Shown here: one piece after another, positions 1-8,463 of the stretch
Layout of the letters: every line of letters begins with the position of its first letter
Numbering within the stretch: position 1 is the first letter of the stretch
DNA from: Candidatus Accumulibacter regalis
Lineage (GTDB): Bacteria; Pseudomonadota; Gammaproteobacteria; Burkholderiales; Rhodocyclaceae
Assembly (NCBI GenBank): GCA_000585075.1
Contig: JEMY01000008.1
Location: forward strand, 1-64,000
Direction of reading: 5' to 3'
DNA: 64,000 nucleotides
The notes under the pieces: model-generated
The model's input: only the letters and a program-made list of their open reading frames with translations
Database searches by the model: none
What the model was told of the DNA's origin: nothing
Program-made: the position numbers and the translations under genes

Positions 1-169
1 GGTCCTGCCTGGGGGAGTTTGGGTGACCATAAGTGGGGGATTTCGAAGTGGCCAACGGGGGTGTCGACGGCCTGGCGGTGGCTGGCGCCGATGCCAGCGG
101 CCTGCCGCGGAGTTGCCGGCGCGGCCCTGGTCGGCGTCTCGGAAAATGCCCGTTTGCCGTTCGGAAGAG

Positions 170-198
170 TTGACGAACCGCATGCGAGTGGCTAGAAT
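170..198 (+). promoter_or_regulatory. Promoter of tRNA-Asn
   Basis: TTGACG at 170-175 and TAGAAT at 193-198 are separated by 17 bases, close to the sigma-70 consensus. The tRNA begins 15 bases after the -10 box, as expected for a stable RNA promoter. Confidence 0.75.
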
Positions 199-212
199 CC
201 GCCCTCTCGTGT

Positions 213-288
213 TCCTCGATAGCTCAGTTGGTAGAGCGTCGGACTGTTAATCCGTAGGTCCCTGGTTCGAGCCCAGGTCGGGGAGCCA
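213..288 (+). tRNA. tRNA-Asn (GTT), with encoded CCA
   Basis: A full cloverleaf can be folded. The acceptor arms TCCTCGA and TCGGGGA pair with one G-T wobble, the anticodon loop CTGTTAA carries GTT at 246-248, the T arm contains GGTTCGAGCC, and CCA is encoded at 286-288. Its last 46 bases (243-288) recur exactly at 17107 and 23120, so this tRNA is the integration target of the islands to its right. The gene stays intact because the element restores the 3' end. Confidence 0.97.
243..288 (+). repeat. attL: 3' part of tRNA-Asn used as attachment site
   Basis: This 46-base stretch starts at ACTGTTAATCCG in the anticodon loop and ends at the CCA. It is identical to 17107-17152 and 23120-23165. 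Integration of tyrosine-recombinase elements into tRNA 3' ends is well known, and an integrase gene sits just left of the second copy. Confidence 0.9.
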
Positions 289-304
289 GAAAAATCAAGC
301 ACTT

Positions 305-330
305 AGCCAATTCTTCGGAGTTGGCTTTTT
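305..330 (+). terminator. Terminator after tRNA-Asn
   Basis: AGCCAA and TTGGCT form a stem around a CTTCGG-type loop, followed by a T run. Hairpins in the same relative place follow the two other att copies (17181 and 23194). Confidence 0.75.
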
Positions 331-345
331 GCTTTCTGGCGTTTG

Positions 346-364
346 TGTAGCCACCATGTAGCCA
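346..364. repeat. Left arm-type integrase site
   Basis: TGTAGCCACCATGTAGCCA occurs here and again at 16969-16987, one copy just inside each end of the island and in the same orientation. Each copy contains TGTAGCCA twice. Repeats flanking the core are typical of integrase arm-binding sites. Confidence 0.6.
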
Positions 365-617
365 GATGCGATCAATCCGCATCAATCCCGCCAAAGAAAA
401 AGCCGCGTCAGGGCCTGATTGGCGCAGGCGTTACGCTGGCGTGGTGCGCCAGCGGGTTGAGGACGCTCACCGCGCTTACAGCTTCCCTATGGACGCGCTG
501 GTGAGCGCTTCAGTCCCACGAGGTCATTCGGTGGGACTACGCTGTCAGCGTGGCAAAGAGACGCAATACGCTAGGCCTCTAACCTACGCTTGCACGTCTG
601 CGGCATCTGGAGACGCA

Positions 618-1307
618 ATGGCACTGACCGAATTTTGGGGCTGGTTGGACTGGGTGGCCCGCGGGGCCGGGGTAGTTGCTGTCCTCTTGGCTTTGGTCGG
701 GTTCATGTTCCGCGAGAAATGGAAGCAGGTATTGCAGAAGTCACTGGCATCCGATCTAGAGCGCCTCAAGGCTGAGCTTGCTCGCGACAACGCCGAGCAC
801 GCAGCCAAACTGCTTCCTCAGTTCGAGCAAGTTAAACACGATTTCCATCAGAAATTGGAGGCATACAAGGTCGGGTTGATCGCGCAGGCGGAGGCTGCGA
901 AGGCGCAAAGCGAAGTGAAGAAGACGATAGCCCTCCGGTATTCCGAAATCGAGTTTGAGCGTCTGGTTGCACTTGATCTGCTATTGACCCAGATCAGCAG
1001 CCGTGTAATGGCCTTCGGCATGGTGTCGGTACAACACAAGCAGGAAGAACACTCCTCAAGGGTATTTGATGAATTGCGCGCCTTCGACGTTGCCCATTCG
1101 CATGCAGAGATGTTTCTGTCGACCGTTGACCACAGTGAACTGTTGTCGTTTTCCAAGAAGCTCAACGATTTCGTTGGTGAACACGTAGGTTCTGGAATGC
1201 CTTCCCCTCCTATAGATGCTCCACTTTTACAGGAGATCCGCACGCTCCGTATATCAGCGCACGACAAATTGATTGCGCGAATCCAAGGCTTGGGCAGGCT
1301 CTCCTAA
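618..1307 (+). CDS. Membrane-anchored coiled-coil protein, unknown function
   Basis: The 229-residue product has one hydrophobic segment near residues 15-32 (GAGVVAVLLALVGF) at the N-terminus, followed by a long charged helical region rich in Lys, Glu and Ala that should form a coiled coil. I do not recognise a family. The start at 618 was chosen because GGAGA lies just upstream and because the earlier in-frame residues (from 366) are low in plausibility. It is the first gene inside the island beside the tRNA, on the strand opposite the integrase, a usual place for cargo genes. Confidence 0.65.
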   Translation: MALTEFWGWLDWVARGAGVVAVLLALVGFMFREKWKQVLQKSLASDLERLKAELARDNAEHAAKLLPQFEQVKHDFHQKLEAYKVGLIAQAEAAKAQSEVKKTIALRYSEIEFERLVALDLLLTQISSRVMAFGMVSVQHKQEEHSSRVFDELRAFDVAHSHAEMFLSTVDHSELLSFSKKLNDFVGEHVGSGMPSPPIDAPLLQEIRTLRISAHDKLIARIQGLGRLS

Positions 1308-1362
1308 TCCATGATATGAACCTCTGGTCGGGCAAGTCTGGCCACGCTTCTTTGTCCCCTTT

Positions 1363-1665
1363 CTATGAATGCTCGGGCACTTGAACGGCAAGAGCCAGAA
1401 AAACCACTTCAGATCGGACGGCTTGCGAGATTTCTGGCGTCGCGTTCCGGTTGCACTCGACGTTGGCGGCAGTTGCAACGGAGCGCGGGAAAAGTTGTAG
1501 CAGCTCTGCGGCTTGCGTTTGGCTTACATTCCGCAAATTTGCGCAAGGTTCAATGTCGGTCCTGGCCCCTTGTTTCATGGTTGCGAGTTTTTGCGCCATC
1601 ACCGCCAGCTGGCTGACCGCGCCTTTGCTGTCAATTTCTTTGGCAAACTCTCTCTTGCCGAGCAT
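1363..1665 (-). pseudogene. Decayed DNA-binding protein remnant (phage or plasmid type)
   Basis: The minus-strand frame contains NVSQTQAAELLQLFPRSVAT followed by AANVE, which resembles the helix-turn-helix stretch of phage and plasmid adenine-methylase-associated or ParB-like proteins (usually QAAELLNVSxRSVxxAxKV). The sequence after it loses the family pattern, and no complete domain surrounds it. I read it as a fragment. Confidence 0.35.
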
Positions 1666-2193
1666 CTGGTCTGCCGCCTGCCCCGGTGAGGGGTAGCCCG
1701 CGTCACCTGTTTTCTATCTGCTAGCAGGTACTGCGGAAGACTGACCTTCGCCGCTGTTTTCGCGCTGCTAGCAGAGGCGGCGTCTGTTAGTGGCGTATTT
1801 GCCCTACGGCCTGCTTGATAACACTCTGTTCTCAGCGGTGAATATCTCGCTTCGAGGACTGACCCCGTTTCCGGCAGGGGTCCGCCGAAATATCACAAAT
1901 GTGGGGTGAGCGGATCGCGTGGCTGATACCATTGCCATTCTCGCGAACGCGCCTCGGAAGCGGTAGCTCGGCGCCGTGAATCCCGCGGCAATGGCTGAGC
2001 CAGCCCCATCGAGAAGATGAGCGTTTCTTGCGCGGTTGGACGGTGAAACACGTGGACTGCCAAGACGGATGAACGAATCGACTGACGGCCAACACGGATC
2101 ATAGCGACGTCGATTTTTGGAGCGGGCGCTGTATCTTACGCTGTATCTTATTCAGGAAAACCGCTCAGGATTACAAACTAGGGGAACATACTT
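1666..2193. other. Intergenic, no supported gene
   Basis: Only short overlapping open frames without recognisable protein character are present. The last 90 bases before 2194 should hold the promoter of the XRE gene; TATCTTACGCTGTATCTTATTC near 2131-2152 is AT-rich, but I cannot place -35 and -10 boxes with confidence. Confidence 0.4.
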
Positions 2194-2613
2194 ATGGCCT
2201 TGCCTAGCGCCAAGAGTATCGAGATGGGGCAGCGCATCCGCGCGCGGCGTAAAGCTCTTGGCTTCACCCTCGATCAGGTCGCAGCTTGTGTTGGCGTTAC
2301 AAAAGCAGCAGTGAGCCTATGGGAGACTGGCCAAGCACCAAACATCAGCGCCGAAAATTTTCTCAAGGCATCTCTTGTGCTTGGATGCAACCCATATGAG
2401 CTTTTAGGGATAGACAGCTCGGCCGTCGCCGTTTCAAGCGTCAATGTCTCTCGCCTGGCGCAGGCCATAGAATTCATCGACACTATGGTCTCAAGGCATA
2501 AGATTAAGCTCTCTCCTATGTCAAAGGCAAAATTTCTTCTTTATCTGTCTGATGTGGATCGCGGATTTCCCTCAGACATGGAAGCTCTGCGCTTGATTGA
2601 GTTAATCAAATGA
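2194..2613 (+). CDS. XRE-family transcriptional regulator
   Basis: The 139-residue protein has an N-terminal Cro/CI-type helix-turn-helix at about residues 14-70 (GQRIRARRKALGFTLDQVAA, then KAAVSLWETG), followed by a helical C-terminal region. Such proteins act as repressors or activators in temperate elements. It lies between a decayed region and a strong hairpin at 2639, is transcribed rightward, and faces the two leftward HTH genes at 2814 and 3837, so it may belong to the island's control circuit. Its target is unknown. Confidence 0.85.
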   Translation: MALPSAKSIEMGQRIRARRKALGFTLDQVAACVGVTKAAVSLWETGQAPNISAENFLKASLVLGCNPYELLGIDSSAVAVSSVNVSRLAQAIEFIDTMVSRHKIKLSPMSKAKFLLYLSDVDRGFPSDMEALRLIELIK

Positions 2614-2638
2614 GCTACAAATTTGCTATATCGTCCAA

Positions 2639-2683
2639 CGAACTGCTCAGATCGTAGCTTCGCACGATCTGAGCAGTTCGTTT
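2639..2683 (+). terminator. Strong hairpin terminator after XRE gene
   Basis: CGAACTGCTCAGATCGT (2639-2655) and its exact complement (2664-2680) form a 17-bp perfect stem around an 8-base loop, followed by TTT. It begins 25 bases after the stop codon of the XRE gene. Confidence 0.85.
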
Positions 2684-2813
2684 AAAAAGCCTCCTTTCGG
2701 AAAGCTGGATTCCTGCCCTCGCGGACTTCCCTCGTGGAGCGGATGGGGAAAAGCCGTTTCAATCTTCGCTTCCGATTAGTAACTTGCTTTGGTAGACCGT
2801 CCGAGGGGTAGGA

Positions 2814-3473
2814 TTAGGGGTTCTTCTTGGCGCGTTTCGCATAGCTGCTGAGAGCCGCGCGGGCGATGCTCATCATGGCTTCTCGCATTCCAGCGTTAGC
2901 TACCCGGTAGCCTTCCCGCAGTTGCTGTTCACTTGCATCCGAAATGGGCTCTGGTTCTGGACCGAGAACAGGCGACTCCGCGGCTATCGGTTGGGTAGGA
3001 GTGGCTACATCTAAGGTGCCGCGCGATAGCCCCAATCCCTGCTCGATCTTGTCAGCGGACTTGTTGCCAATTGGCCGGTTACCACTCTTCAACTGCGAAA
3101 AGTGCGCAGGGGAGAACCCGAGCGCTTCCGCCATTGTCCGCGCATTGGCAAATCTCTCGGGCACACATATAGTTATCAGATCGAGTAGCGCGAGGCGCCT
3201 TGTTTCCATTCGGTCTGATGCCTGCGACGCGCAGTCGCGCGCAGCGACTTCGCTGACGACGGTCGGTGGTGCTCCGTGAGGGAGTCCCGCGAGCCATGTT
3301 GCATCGACCCCCAGAAGCACAGCAGCTTTGATGATTCCCTGCTTTGATACCCCGCGAGACTTCCAGTTTGTCATCGTTTGATCGGTGGCGTCGATGGCGC
3401 GCGCAATTTCGGCAAAGTCTCGGTAGCCCTTTTTTTGCCCGGCTTCCAGCAGTCGTTTGGCGGTTTCATCCAT
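2814..3473 (-). CDS. Phage-type repressor with two HTH regions
   Basis: The product has about 219 residues. The N-terminal half resembles a CI-type bacteriophage repressor helix-turn-helix (KKGYRDFAEIARAIDATDQT, then NWKSRGVSK, about residues 12-60). A second HTH-like stretch follows near 105-145 (ANARTMAEALGFSPAHFSQL then KSGNRPIG). I see no peptidase or LexA-like domain. The ATG at 3473 is preferred over a GTG at 3509. It is a likely maintenance repressor of the island. A TACAC-N5-GTGTA palindrome lies 58 bases upstream. Confidence 0.75.
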   Translation of the reverse strand: MDETAKRLLEAGQKKGYRDFAEIARAIDATDQTMTNWKSRGVSKQGIIKAAVLLGVDATWLAGLPHGAPPTVVSEVAARDCASQASDRMETRRLALLDLITICVPERFANARTMAEALGFSPAHFSQLKSGNRPIGNKSADKIEQGLGLSRGTLDVATPTQPIAAESPVLGPEPEPISDASEQQLREGYRVANAGMREAMMSIARAALSSYAKRAKKNP

Positions 3474-3836
3474 AATGACAAAGTAGTGTGTTGGTGGGGT
3501 GTGGCTCACCCCGACGAGAAGGAGTAAATATACACGTTATGTGTAACGACGCCATGCTGCCCTTCATGGCTGAGGTTCCGAATGCTATCCAGAAAGACAA
3601 ATCGTTTCCAAGCGAATTCTTCGACACGGTCCTCGATTCTTGCATTCTTCACGGCACGATCTTTCCAAAACTTATTTCTACCGGGCGCGATCGCGGTCTG
3701 GCCTGAAAGGGGTGCCATCTCGTTTCGTCTGGAACTGCACGCTGCCCACGCGTTCGCGCTGTGGTGCTCGGAGCTTCCGAGCGCAGATGCTATGTGCGTA
3801 GTCAATCAGATGGGCTCCGCAAGGGGTGCGGACGCC
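3474..3836. other. Intergenic with candidate operator palindrome
   Basis: TACACGTTATGTGTA at 3531-3545 is an inverted repeat with 5-bp arms upstream of the repressor-like gene. Several overlapping open frames exist on both strands, but none shows family character. A 55-codon rightward frame from 3539 has no well-spaced ribosome site. Confidence 0.35.
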
Positions 3837-4160
3837 TCAACGCCCCGTCAATGCTTTTATCATGGCGATCAGGGAGGCTACAGCGTGCGGGCTTAGCGCA
3901 GTTGTTGCGTCTAACAGCTCTTGTTGCTCCTTAGTCACTGCTCCGCGGTTGTCCTCTCCGTCGACAATCCAGCCGACAGTCTTGTCGAGCACGGCGGCCA
4001 GCTTTATCGCTTTCTCCAAGCTTGGTAGATTGCTTCCGCCGCTTTCCAGGCTGGCTAGAGCGGACGGGCTCATTCCAGTCAAACGAGCACATTCTCTTAG
4101 CCCGTATCCTTTCGCTAGGCGAGCAGCGTGAATTCGCTTTCCTGGTTTGGTGGCATTCAT
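3837..4160 (-). CDS. XRE-family HTH regulator (small)
   Basis: The 107-residue protein starts MNATKPGKRIHAARLAKGYG and continues with a classical Cro/CI helix-turn-helix at about residues 8-62 (LRECARLTGMSPSALASLES), followed by a short C-terminal helix. The ATG at 4160 was chosen because the domain begins directly after it; the longer frame upstream adds unrelated hydrophobic residues. It is the third HTH gene in this end of the island. Confidence 0.8.
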   Translation of the reverse strand: MNATKPGKRIHAARLAKGYGLRECARLTGMSPSALASLESGGSNLPSLEKAIKLAAVLDKTVGWIVDGEDNRGAVTKEQQELLDATTALSPHAVASLIAMIKALTGR

Positions 4161-4405
4161 GTCATGTTCCTTGCTCCAATGGGGTGCCGAACTGGCGACA
4201 ATGATAGCCATGGATAGCGGCCGGTAAACAACATTTCCGTGTTTTGGGATGTTGCCTGTAGCGCCCCCCCTATTCGTGACGACTTGTCGGCTCGGCTCGT
4301 TTGGGCTTTCAAGCCAGAGGCATGTTACGCTGACGACGATCATCAGCGAAACTAAGCATTTTTCAGCCACTACCACTCCGGTTTCCTCGGCCTACTGGCA
4401 TGTTG

Positions 4406-5065
4406 CTATAGCCAGTGGCTTTCCAGCTGCTCATTGACGACGGTGTCGACAGGCGCCTTCGCCATTTCCCGAAGGTGTACCGCGGCCCACCGGCCGTCAT
4501 CGTCCAGCGCTTCCGGGTCGTTACCCACGCTGACGGCCCTGGGCAGGAACATCGAGGCCCCCCTCAAAAGTGTGTTCTCGGCCGTGATGTCGTCGCTAAC
4601 GACGAAGAGCAGCGCAGGGTTGCCGGCGGCGGTGAAGTAGGGTGCTGGCTGTGAGTCGCCATGAGCATTGGTGTCCGTTTTCGCTGAAGCGCTGGCAGCA
4701 AGTCGAGCCGGCGCCTGATCCCGCTGGCCAGTTCGCTGCGCGCCTACCGGCATTTCTTCTGAAGCTGCTCGTTGTCTCTCTTCCGCCATCGAGAGGAACC
4801 CGGCCAGGGCGGCCGGCAGCTTGCTCGCGTCGCCGTGCAGCACGTCCTGAACGTTGTACAGGTCGTCGAGCTTGCGCCGATACGCCACGGCCACGTCATG
4901 CGATAGCCGGGCCTCGTTGACGGCAAGGTGCGCCCTGTTGAGCGCGTCAAGCAGCATCAGCCCGACGGTAGCCAGAGCGTTGATTCCGTCAGGGGAGAAG
5001 CGATCGAGGTTTGGAAACGTGCGGGATGGGGGTGCGTCGGCGCTGGGGATGGTCGGCTCGCTCAT
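4406..5065 (-). CDS. Hypothetical protein of the island, possibly DUF3077-like
   Basis: The 219-residue product has a helical segment near residues 28-85 (INALATVGLMLLDALNRAHL and onward), a Pro/Ala-rich linker, and a C-terminal part with LHGD-type and SxxLLRGA-type motifs. I cannot name the family securely. Its ATG overlaps the stop of the upstream 86-residue gene by four bases (ATGA, 5062-5065), so the two are translationally coupled. Confidence 0.6.
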   Translation of the reverse strand: MSEPTIPSADAPPSRTFPNLDRFSPDGINALATVGLMLLDALNRAHLAVNEARLSHDVAVAYRRKLDDLYNVQDVLHGDASKLPAALAGFLSMAEERQRAASEEMPVGAQRTGQRDQAPARLAASASAKTDTNAHGDSQPAPYFTAAGNPALLFVVSDDITAENTLLRGASMFLPRAVSVGNDPEALDDDGRWAAVHLREMAKAPVDTVVNEQLESHWL

Positions 5066-5322
5066 GCCATCTCGCCCTTGCCAATCATGTCGCCAAGCAC
5101 GTAGTGCATCCCGGCAACCTTGCCGGTGAGCATGGCGACTTCCATTTCCATTTCGTGCAAGGAGCTGGCAAAGCGCTCACGGCGAGCGACGTTCTCGCGC
5201 GCTTGGCGCAGGCTGATGACACCACGAGGGTAGCGGCCACGGCGCGGGGCCTGGACGACTGGCGGATTTGAGGCGGAAGGAAGCAAGACAAGGTGCGCGG
5301 ATGCGCCGGGGATATTGGGCAT
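5062..5322 (-). CDS. Small hypothetical protein, coupled to downstream gene
   Basis: The 86-residue protein has a Pro/Arg-rich N-terminal half and a helical C-terminal half (LHEMEMEVAMLTGKVAGMHY). No family was recognised. The overlapping stop and start with the next gene argue that it is real and cotranscribed with it. A small hairpin (CCCG, CGGG) lies about 40 bases upstream. Confidence 0.55.
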   Translation of the reverse strand: MPNIPGASAHLVLLPSASNPPVVQAPRRGRYPRGVISLRQARENVARRERFASSLHEMEMEVAMLTGKVAGMHYVLGDMIGKGEMA

Positions 5323-5671
5323 GGCAAGACTCCAACTAAGCGGTTATCAAACGGCCTTCCCGCTTCCAAACGGGAGGGCGATCGCGCAGGTTGGAAGACC
5401 GGTAGTTGGCACCGGCGAGCCCGAAGGCTTCCCGCACGACCGCCCAAAACTTGGACGCCATGCGACAGAAAAGAAACGCCGCTCAGGGCGGCTCGTCCGC
5501 CAACTTTCTCCGGGCTTCCAAACCCGCATCGCTGATGTGCAGCGACGACGTCAGTCGTCGCCACACGCCAGCAGTGCGTCAAGGGCTCTTGCGCGCTGCG
5601 CTTGTCGGCATCGTCCTCAGTCGAGGCCGCGAATAAAGCAGTAAGATTAGCGGACAGGGGGGTGCGGCGAA
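5323..5671. other. Intergenic with small inverted repeats
   Basis: No gene is supported between the divergent genes at 5322 and 5672. GCGACGAC at 5542-5549 and GTCGTCGC at 5554-5561 form a perfect 8-bp stem with a four-base loop. A second small hairpin lies near 5357-5378. Either could be an operator or part of a transcript leader. Confidence 0.4.
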
Positions 5672-6637
5672 ATGCAAAGCGACGACGATACCAAGCTCTA
5701 TGCGGTTGTTGCCAAGGAACTATCCATCAGCCGTCGGGATGAAGGCCTCTGGACGATGGCGTTCGCTCTTGAAAACGGTGACGAGCGAGCCACCAAAGCT
5801 CGGTATATTCGGGAGCGTGTGGCATTTCTCAAGCGCAACAGGAACGGCGGCGGGCGCCGAGACGAATCATCGGCTTCGCCTGCTGCGGCTGATGTCGCCC
5901 CCGAAGTCAATATCCAAAAGAAAGTTGCGCCGCCTGCCCGCCAGATTGGCCAGGTTTCGCCGTGGGCCAGGTTTTTTGCCAGGACCATCGATCTCGGCGT
6001 TGTCACGGCATTGGTGTTTTCTGCAGGGGTGGCGATGGAACTATCGCTACCAAGTTGGACGCTTGGAGCTTGGACGGCTGCGCTGCTGGGGTTTCTGGTC
6101 TTTGGGATTGCTTTACTCGCATACGAGGCAATTTCCGTTTCCGAATTTGGAACCACGATAGGCAAGGCCGTATTCGGACTTCGCATCAAACCCGAACAAG
6201 GCGGTATCTTGGATGCCAAGAGCGCTTTCCGTCGGGCGTTTTGGGTGTGGGCCAGTGGCAACGGGTGCTACCTTCTCTTCCCCGGAGCGTCAATCCTCTT
6301 CTGGTGGAGGGGCCATAGAATCCTGAAGACAACTGGCAGCACGCCTTGGGATAAGAGAGTTGAAACGACGGTTGAGCAGGGCGGGATCGGCTCGTTTAGG
6401 TTCTTGCTTGGGGCTTCGCTGAGCATCGTTATGCTGGTTGGCATTTTGACCATTGCCGCCTTTAACAAGCGGGCTTTCAAGAAGGAGCAGAGGATGTTTT
6501 CGTATGAGGAGGCACTCGGAACATCTGCCCCTCGCCGGAGCCTTTCGGATGAAGAGGCGTTTGGAACAGCCGTGCCTCGCCGGAGCCTTTCGGATGAAGA
6601 GGCGTTTGGAACAGCCGTGCCTCGAAGAGGCCAGTAG
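5672..6637 (+). CDS. RDD-family membrane protein
   Basis: The 321-residue protein has a soluble N-terminal part (1-100) and an RDD domain from about 105 to 235: WARFFARTIDLGVVTALVF carries the Arg and Asp of the name, and TTIGKAVFGLRIK is the second family signature. Four hydrophobic segments are visible, the last near 245-262. The C-terminus consists of three 15-residue repeats ending in PRR. RDD proteins are inner-membrane proteins, some of which transport ions or compatible solutes; the role here is unknown. It is transcribed opposite to the neighbouring island genes, as cargo often is. Confidence 0.8.
   Translation: MQSDDDTKLYAVVAKELSISRRDEGLWTMAFALENGDERATKARYIRERVAFLKRNRNGGGRRDESSASPAAADVAPEVNIQKKVAPPARQIGQVSPWARFFARTIDLGVVTALVFSAGVAMELSLPSWTLGAWTAALLGFLVFGIALLAYEAISVSEFGTTIGKAVFGLRIKPEQGGILDAKSAFRRAFWVWASGNGCYLLFPGASILFWWRGHRILKTTGSTPWDKRVETTVEQGGIGSFRFLLGASLSIVMLVGILTIAAFNKRAFKKEQRMFSYEEALGTSAPRRSLSDEEAFGTAVPRRSLSDEEAFGTAVPRRGQ
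6494..6628 (+). repeat. Three 45-bp in-frame tandem repeats
   Basis: The units start at 6494, 6539 and 6584. They encode MFSYEEALGTSAPRR, then SLSDEEAFGTAVPRR twice. The second and third units differ only in the last few bases, so their duplication is recent. They form the C-terminal tail of the RDD protein. Confidence 0.85.
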
Positions 6638-6813
6638 GCCTTTCTGAGCCTTGCTTGTTTTGGTCCTGCTCAGATCCGGCGGAGTTGTCCCGCAGAGCGC
6701 GCCGCTGGAAAATGGCCTGACAAGAGTAAAGGGTCGCCTGAAGTCGGCAGCCAATGGGATGAAGAAGCTCTCGGTGTGTCGGTGAAGCCGGAGCGCAAGG
6801 GGGGTAGTAGGCC

Positions 6814-7278
6814 CTACGCAAGCGCCTTCAAGAGCTTCTCGATCGGCGACAACGACACGAGCTGGTCATCGCGATTGATTTCCAACAGGACATCGTTGTA
6901 GGCCACATTGCGCAAAGGCTCGACATCTGGCGCATCGCCGTGGTGCGCTTCCTCGATGGCGGTGATGAGTTGCTCGACTGTCATCGCGTGTGACTTGGTC
7001 ATTAGCGCTTGGTAGCGCCGGATGTCGCTTTCGTTCTGCGCGGCTTTGTCCGCGGGTCGAATGGCGATAAGCGCCGCGCCGGCAAGCGTCAGCAATACGC
7101 TGCCGGACACAGTCACCCATCCTGGCAAATCACCCAGAGCGCCGCTCATGGTGGCGCTGCCGCCAGTAATAGCGACAAACGTTCCAGCTGTGCCAATTCG
7201 GCGATAGAGCCGCGCCGTGCGCTCACAGAGGCGAATTGCGTAGCGAATGGTGCCCTGCAGCTGTTCTCTCGTTTGCAT
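6814..7278 (-). CDS. Two-TM membrane protein, possibly SLATT-like
   Basis: The 154-residue protein begins after an AAGGAG ribosome site. It has an N-terminal helix (RYAIRLCERTARLYRRIG), two hydrophobic segments (about 30-48 and 53-72, the second being SGSVLLTLAGAALIAI), then a soluble helical region with a YQALMTKSHA stretch. This order resembles SLATT-type two-TM effectors linked to nucleotide-signalling defence systems, but the similarity is by layout only. It follows the DUF6932-like pair on the same strand. Confidence 0.6.
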   Translation of the reverse strand: MQTREQLQGTIRYAIRLCERTARLYRRIGTAGTFVAITGGSATMSGALGDLPGWVTVSGSVLLTLAGAALIAIRPADKAAQNESDIRRYQALMTKSHAMTVEQLITAIEEAHHGDAPDVEPLRNVAYNDVLLEINRDDQLVSLSPIEKLLKALA

Positions 7279-7374
7279 GTGCCGCTCCTTAACTCGTGGG
7301 CGGCGCCGCGGGCGGTGCGGGCAGAGGAATCGGCCTCGGTGGCACGTGGGATTTCTGTTCAATTTGTTGCATGC

Positions 7375-8463
7375 TCAGTCTCGCGGTTTGGATGTTCCCT
7401 TGGTTCTCATAGCTTGATCCTTCAGCCGCACGGCTTTGCTCAATGCGGTGTTGGCCGCATTGACCGCTGCTTCCTCGGCGAGGTTTCGCGCGGCTTGTTC
7501 GGCGGGCAGCAGTGTGCCCTGCTCTATCGGGGTGACGTCTTCTACAAACAAGAGCCGCGGCCGGCCGTCTAACCCTACTTGATACCGGCCTTTGGCGCGC
7601 ACCATGCCGCCGAACATCCGGCGGGCGTGCTCTTTCGTGAGGGTTGGCATCACGCAGCGCAACGTTCCAACGCCATCAACGCCGCGCAGATGCATCCTGG
7701 ACTTGTCCAAGTCTGCTTCTTGCATCCGGCCGATGAACGCTCCCTCGTGGCTGCCTTTGGTGGTTGGCTTGGCAATTACCTCTTTCAACACCACGCGCTC
7801 GCGCTGCGACAGCGATGCCGATCCAGATCCGGTAGAAGAGATTTCCAAGGTATGAATGCCCATCCGCCCGGTCGGTGCAAACCGATAAAGCGTCGCGAGC
7901 TGTACGTCGCGCAGCGCCGGGTCAGGCACGGCCTCTTCGTAGCCAGGGCGCAGGCCCTCGTCGTCGATAAAGCGGATGATCTCCGGCAGGCGGCCGATGT
8001 TGTCGGCCAGCGTGCGCATGAGCGGTTCGTCGGCGGGCAGCATGTCGGCGGCTACCGGGAGCAGTTTCACGCCCATCCACAGGCTGCCAGGCGCCAGCCC
8101 TGATAGCCGTATGTCGAGATGCTTGGCCAGAGACGCGCCCTCCGACCCGAGAATGTCGAACAGGGCCGCCGATAGCTTGCGCAGGTTTCCGTCAGCTGTG
8201 CGGCCCAGCCAGTTGAGGGCCGACAACCAAGGCATGCCGCTGGCGGCGCCCGGGCCTTCGGCGTGAAAAACGATGTCCGATTGGCTCATGACCTGGTGGA
8301 GAGGGTAGCTCTCGCGGGCGATCTTGTCGATCTGCCCGATCGTCGCAGCGACAATCTGCTGTGGCGTGACGTTCAACCCGGATTCGCGAGCCAAAAGCCC
8401 TTCAGCGACCATGTTTTCGAGAAAGACGCGCATCGTATCTGTCGGCGTTCCGTCCCATATCAT
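7375..8463 (-). CDS. Unknown protein coupled to a DUF6932-like gene
   Basis: The 362-residue protein begins MIWDGTPTDTMRVFLENMVA. I do not recognise a domain. The middle part looks alpha/beta (RDVQLATLYRFAPTGRMGIH), and the C-terminal 40 residues are an Ala-rich charged helix. The ATG at 8463 overlaps the end of the upstream gene by four bases (8460-8463), so the two proteins are probably made together and may act as a pair. Both lie in the cargo part of the island between the small terminase gene and the RDD gene. Confidence 0.7.
   Translation of the reverse strand: MIWDGTPTDTMRVFLENMVAEGLLARESGLNVTPQQIVAATIGQIDKIARESYPLHQVMSQSDIVFHAEGPGAASGMPWLSALNWLGRTADGNLRKLSAALFDILGSEGASLAKHLDIRLSGLAPGSLWMGVKLLPVAADMLPADEPLMRTLADNIGRLPEIIRFIDDEGLRPGYEEAVPDPALRDVQLATLYRFAPTGRMGIHTLEISSTGSGSASLSQRERVVLKEVIAKPTTKGSHEGAFIGRMQEADLDKSRMHLRGVDGVGTLRCVMPTLTKEHARRMFGGMVRAKGRYQVGLDGRPRLLFVEDVTPIEQGTLLPAEQAARNLAEEAAVNAANTALSKAVRLKDQAMRTKGTSKPRD

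Larger units (their letters stand above)
289..617. other. Non-coding left end of island
   Basis: Apart from the terminator (305-330) and the arm-type repeat (346-364), I see no gene here. An open frame runs through from 366, but the better start of the next gene is at 618, where a purine-rich GGAGA precedes an ATG. Confidence 0.5.

Noticed and set aside
3539-3706. 55-codon rightward frame upstream of the repressor-like gene
   Set aside because: The AAGGAG is 14 bases from the ATG, too far, and the protein shows no conserved pattern.
6494-6628. CRISPR array
   Set aside because: The repeats are contiguous, in frame and without spacers. No other CRISPR-like repeat-spacer pattern or cas gene is seen in the window.
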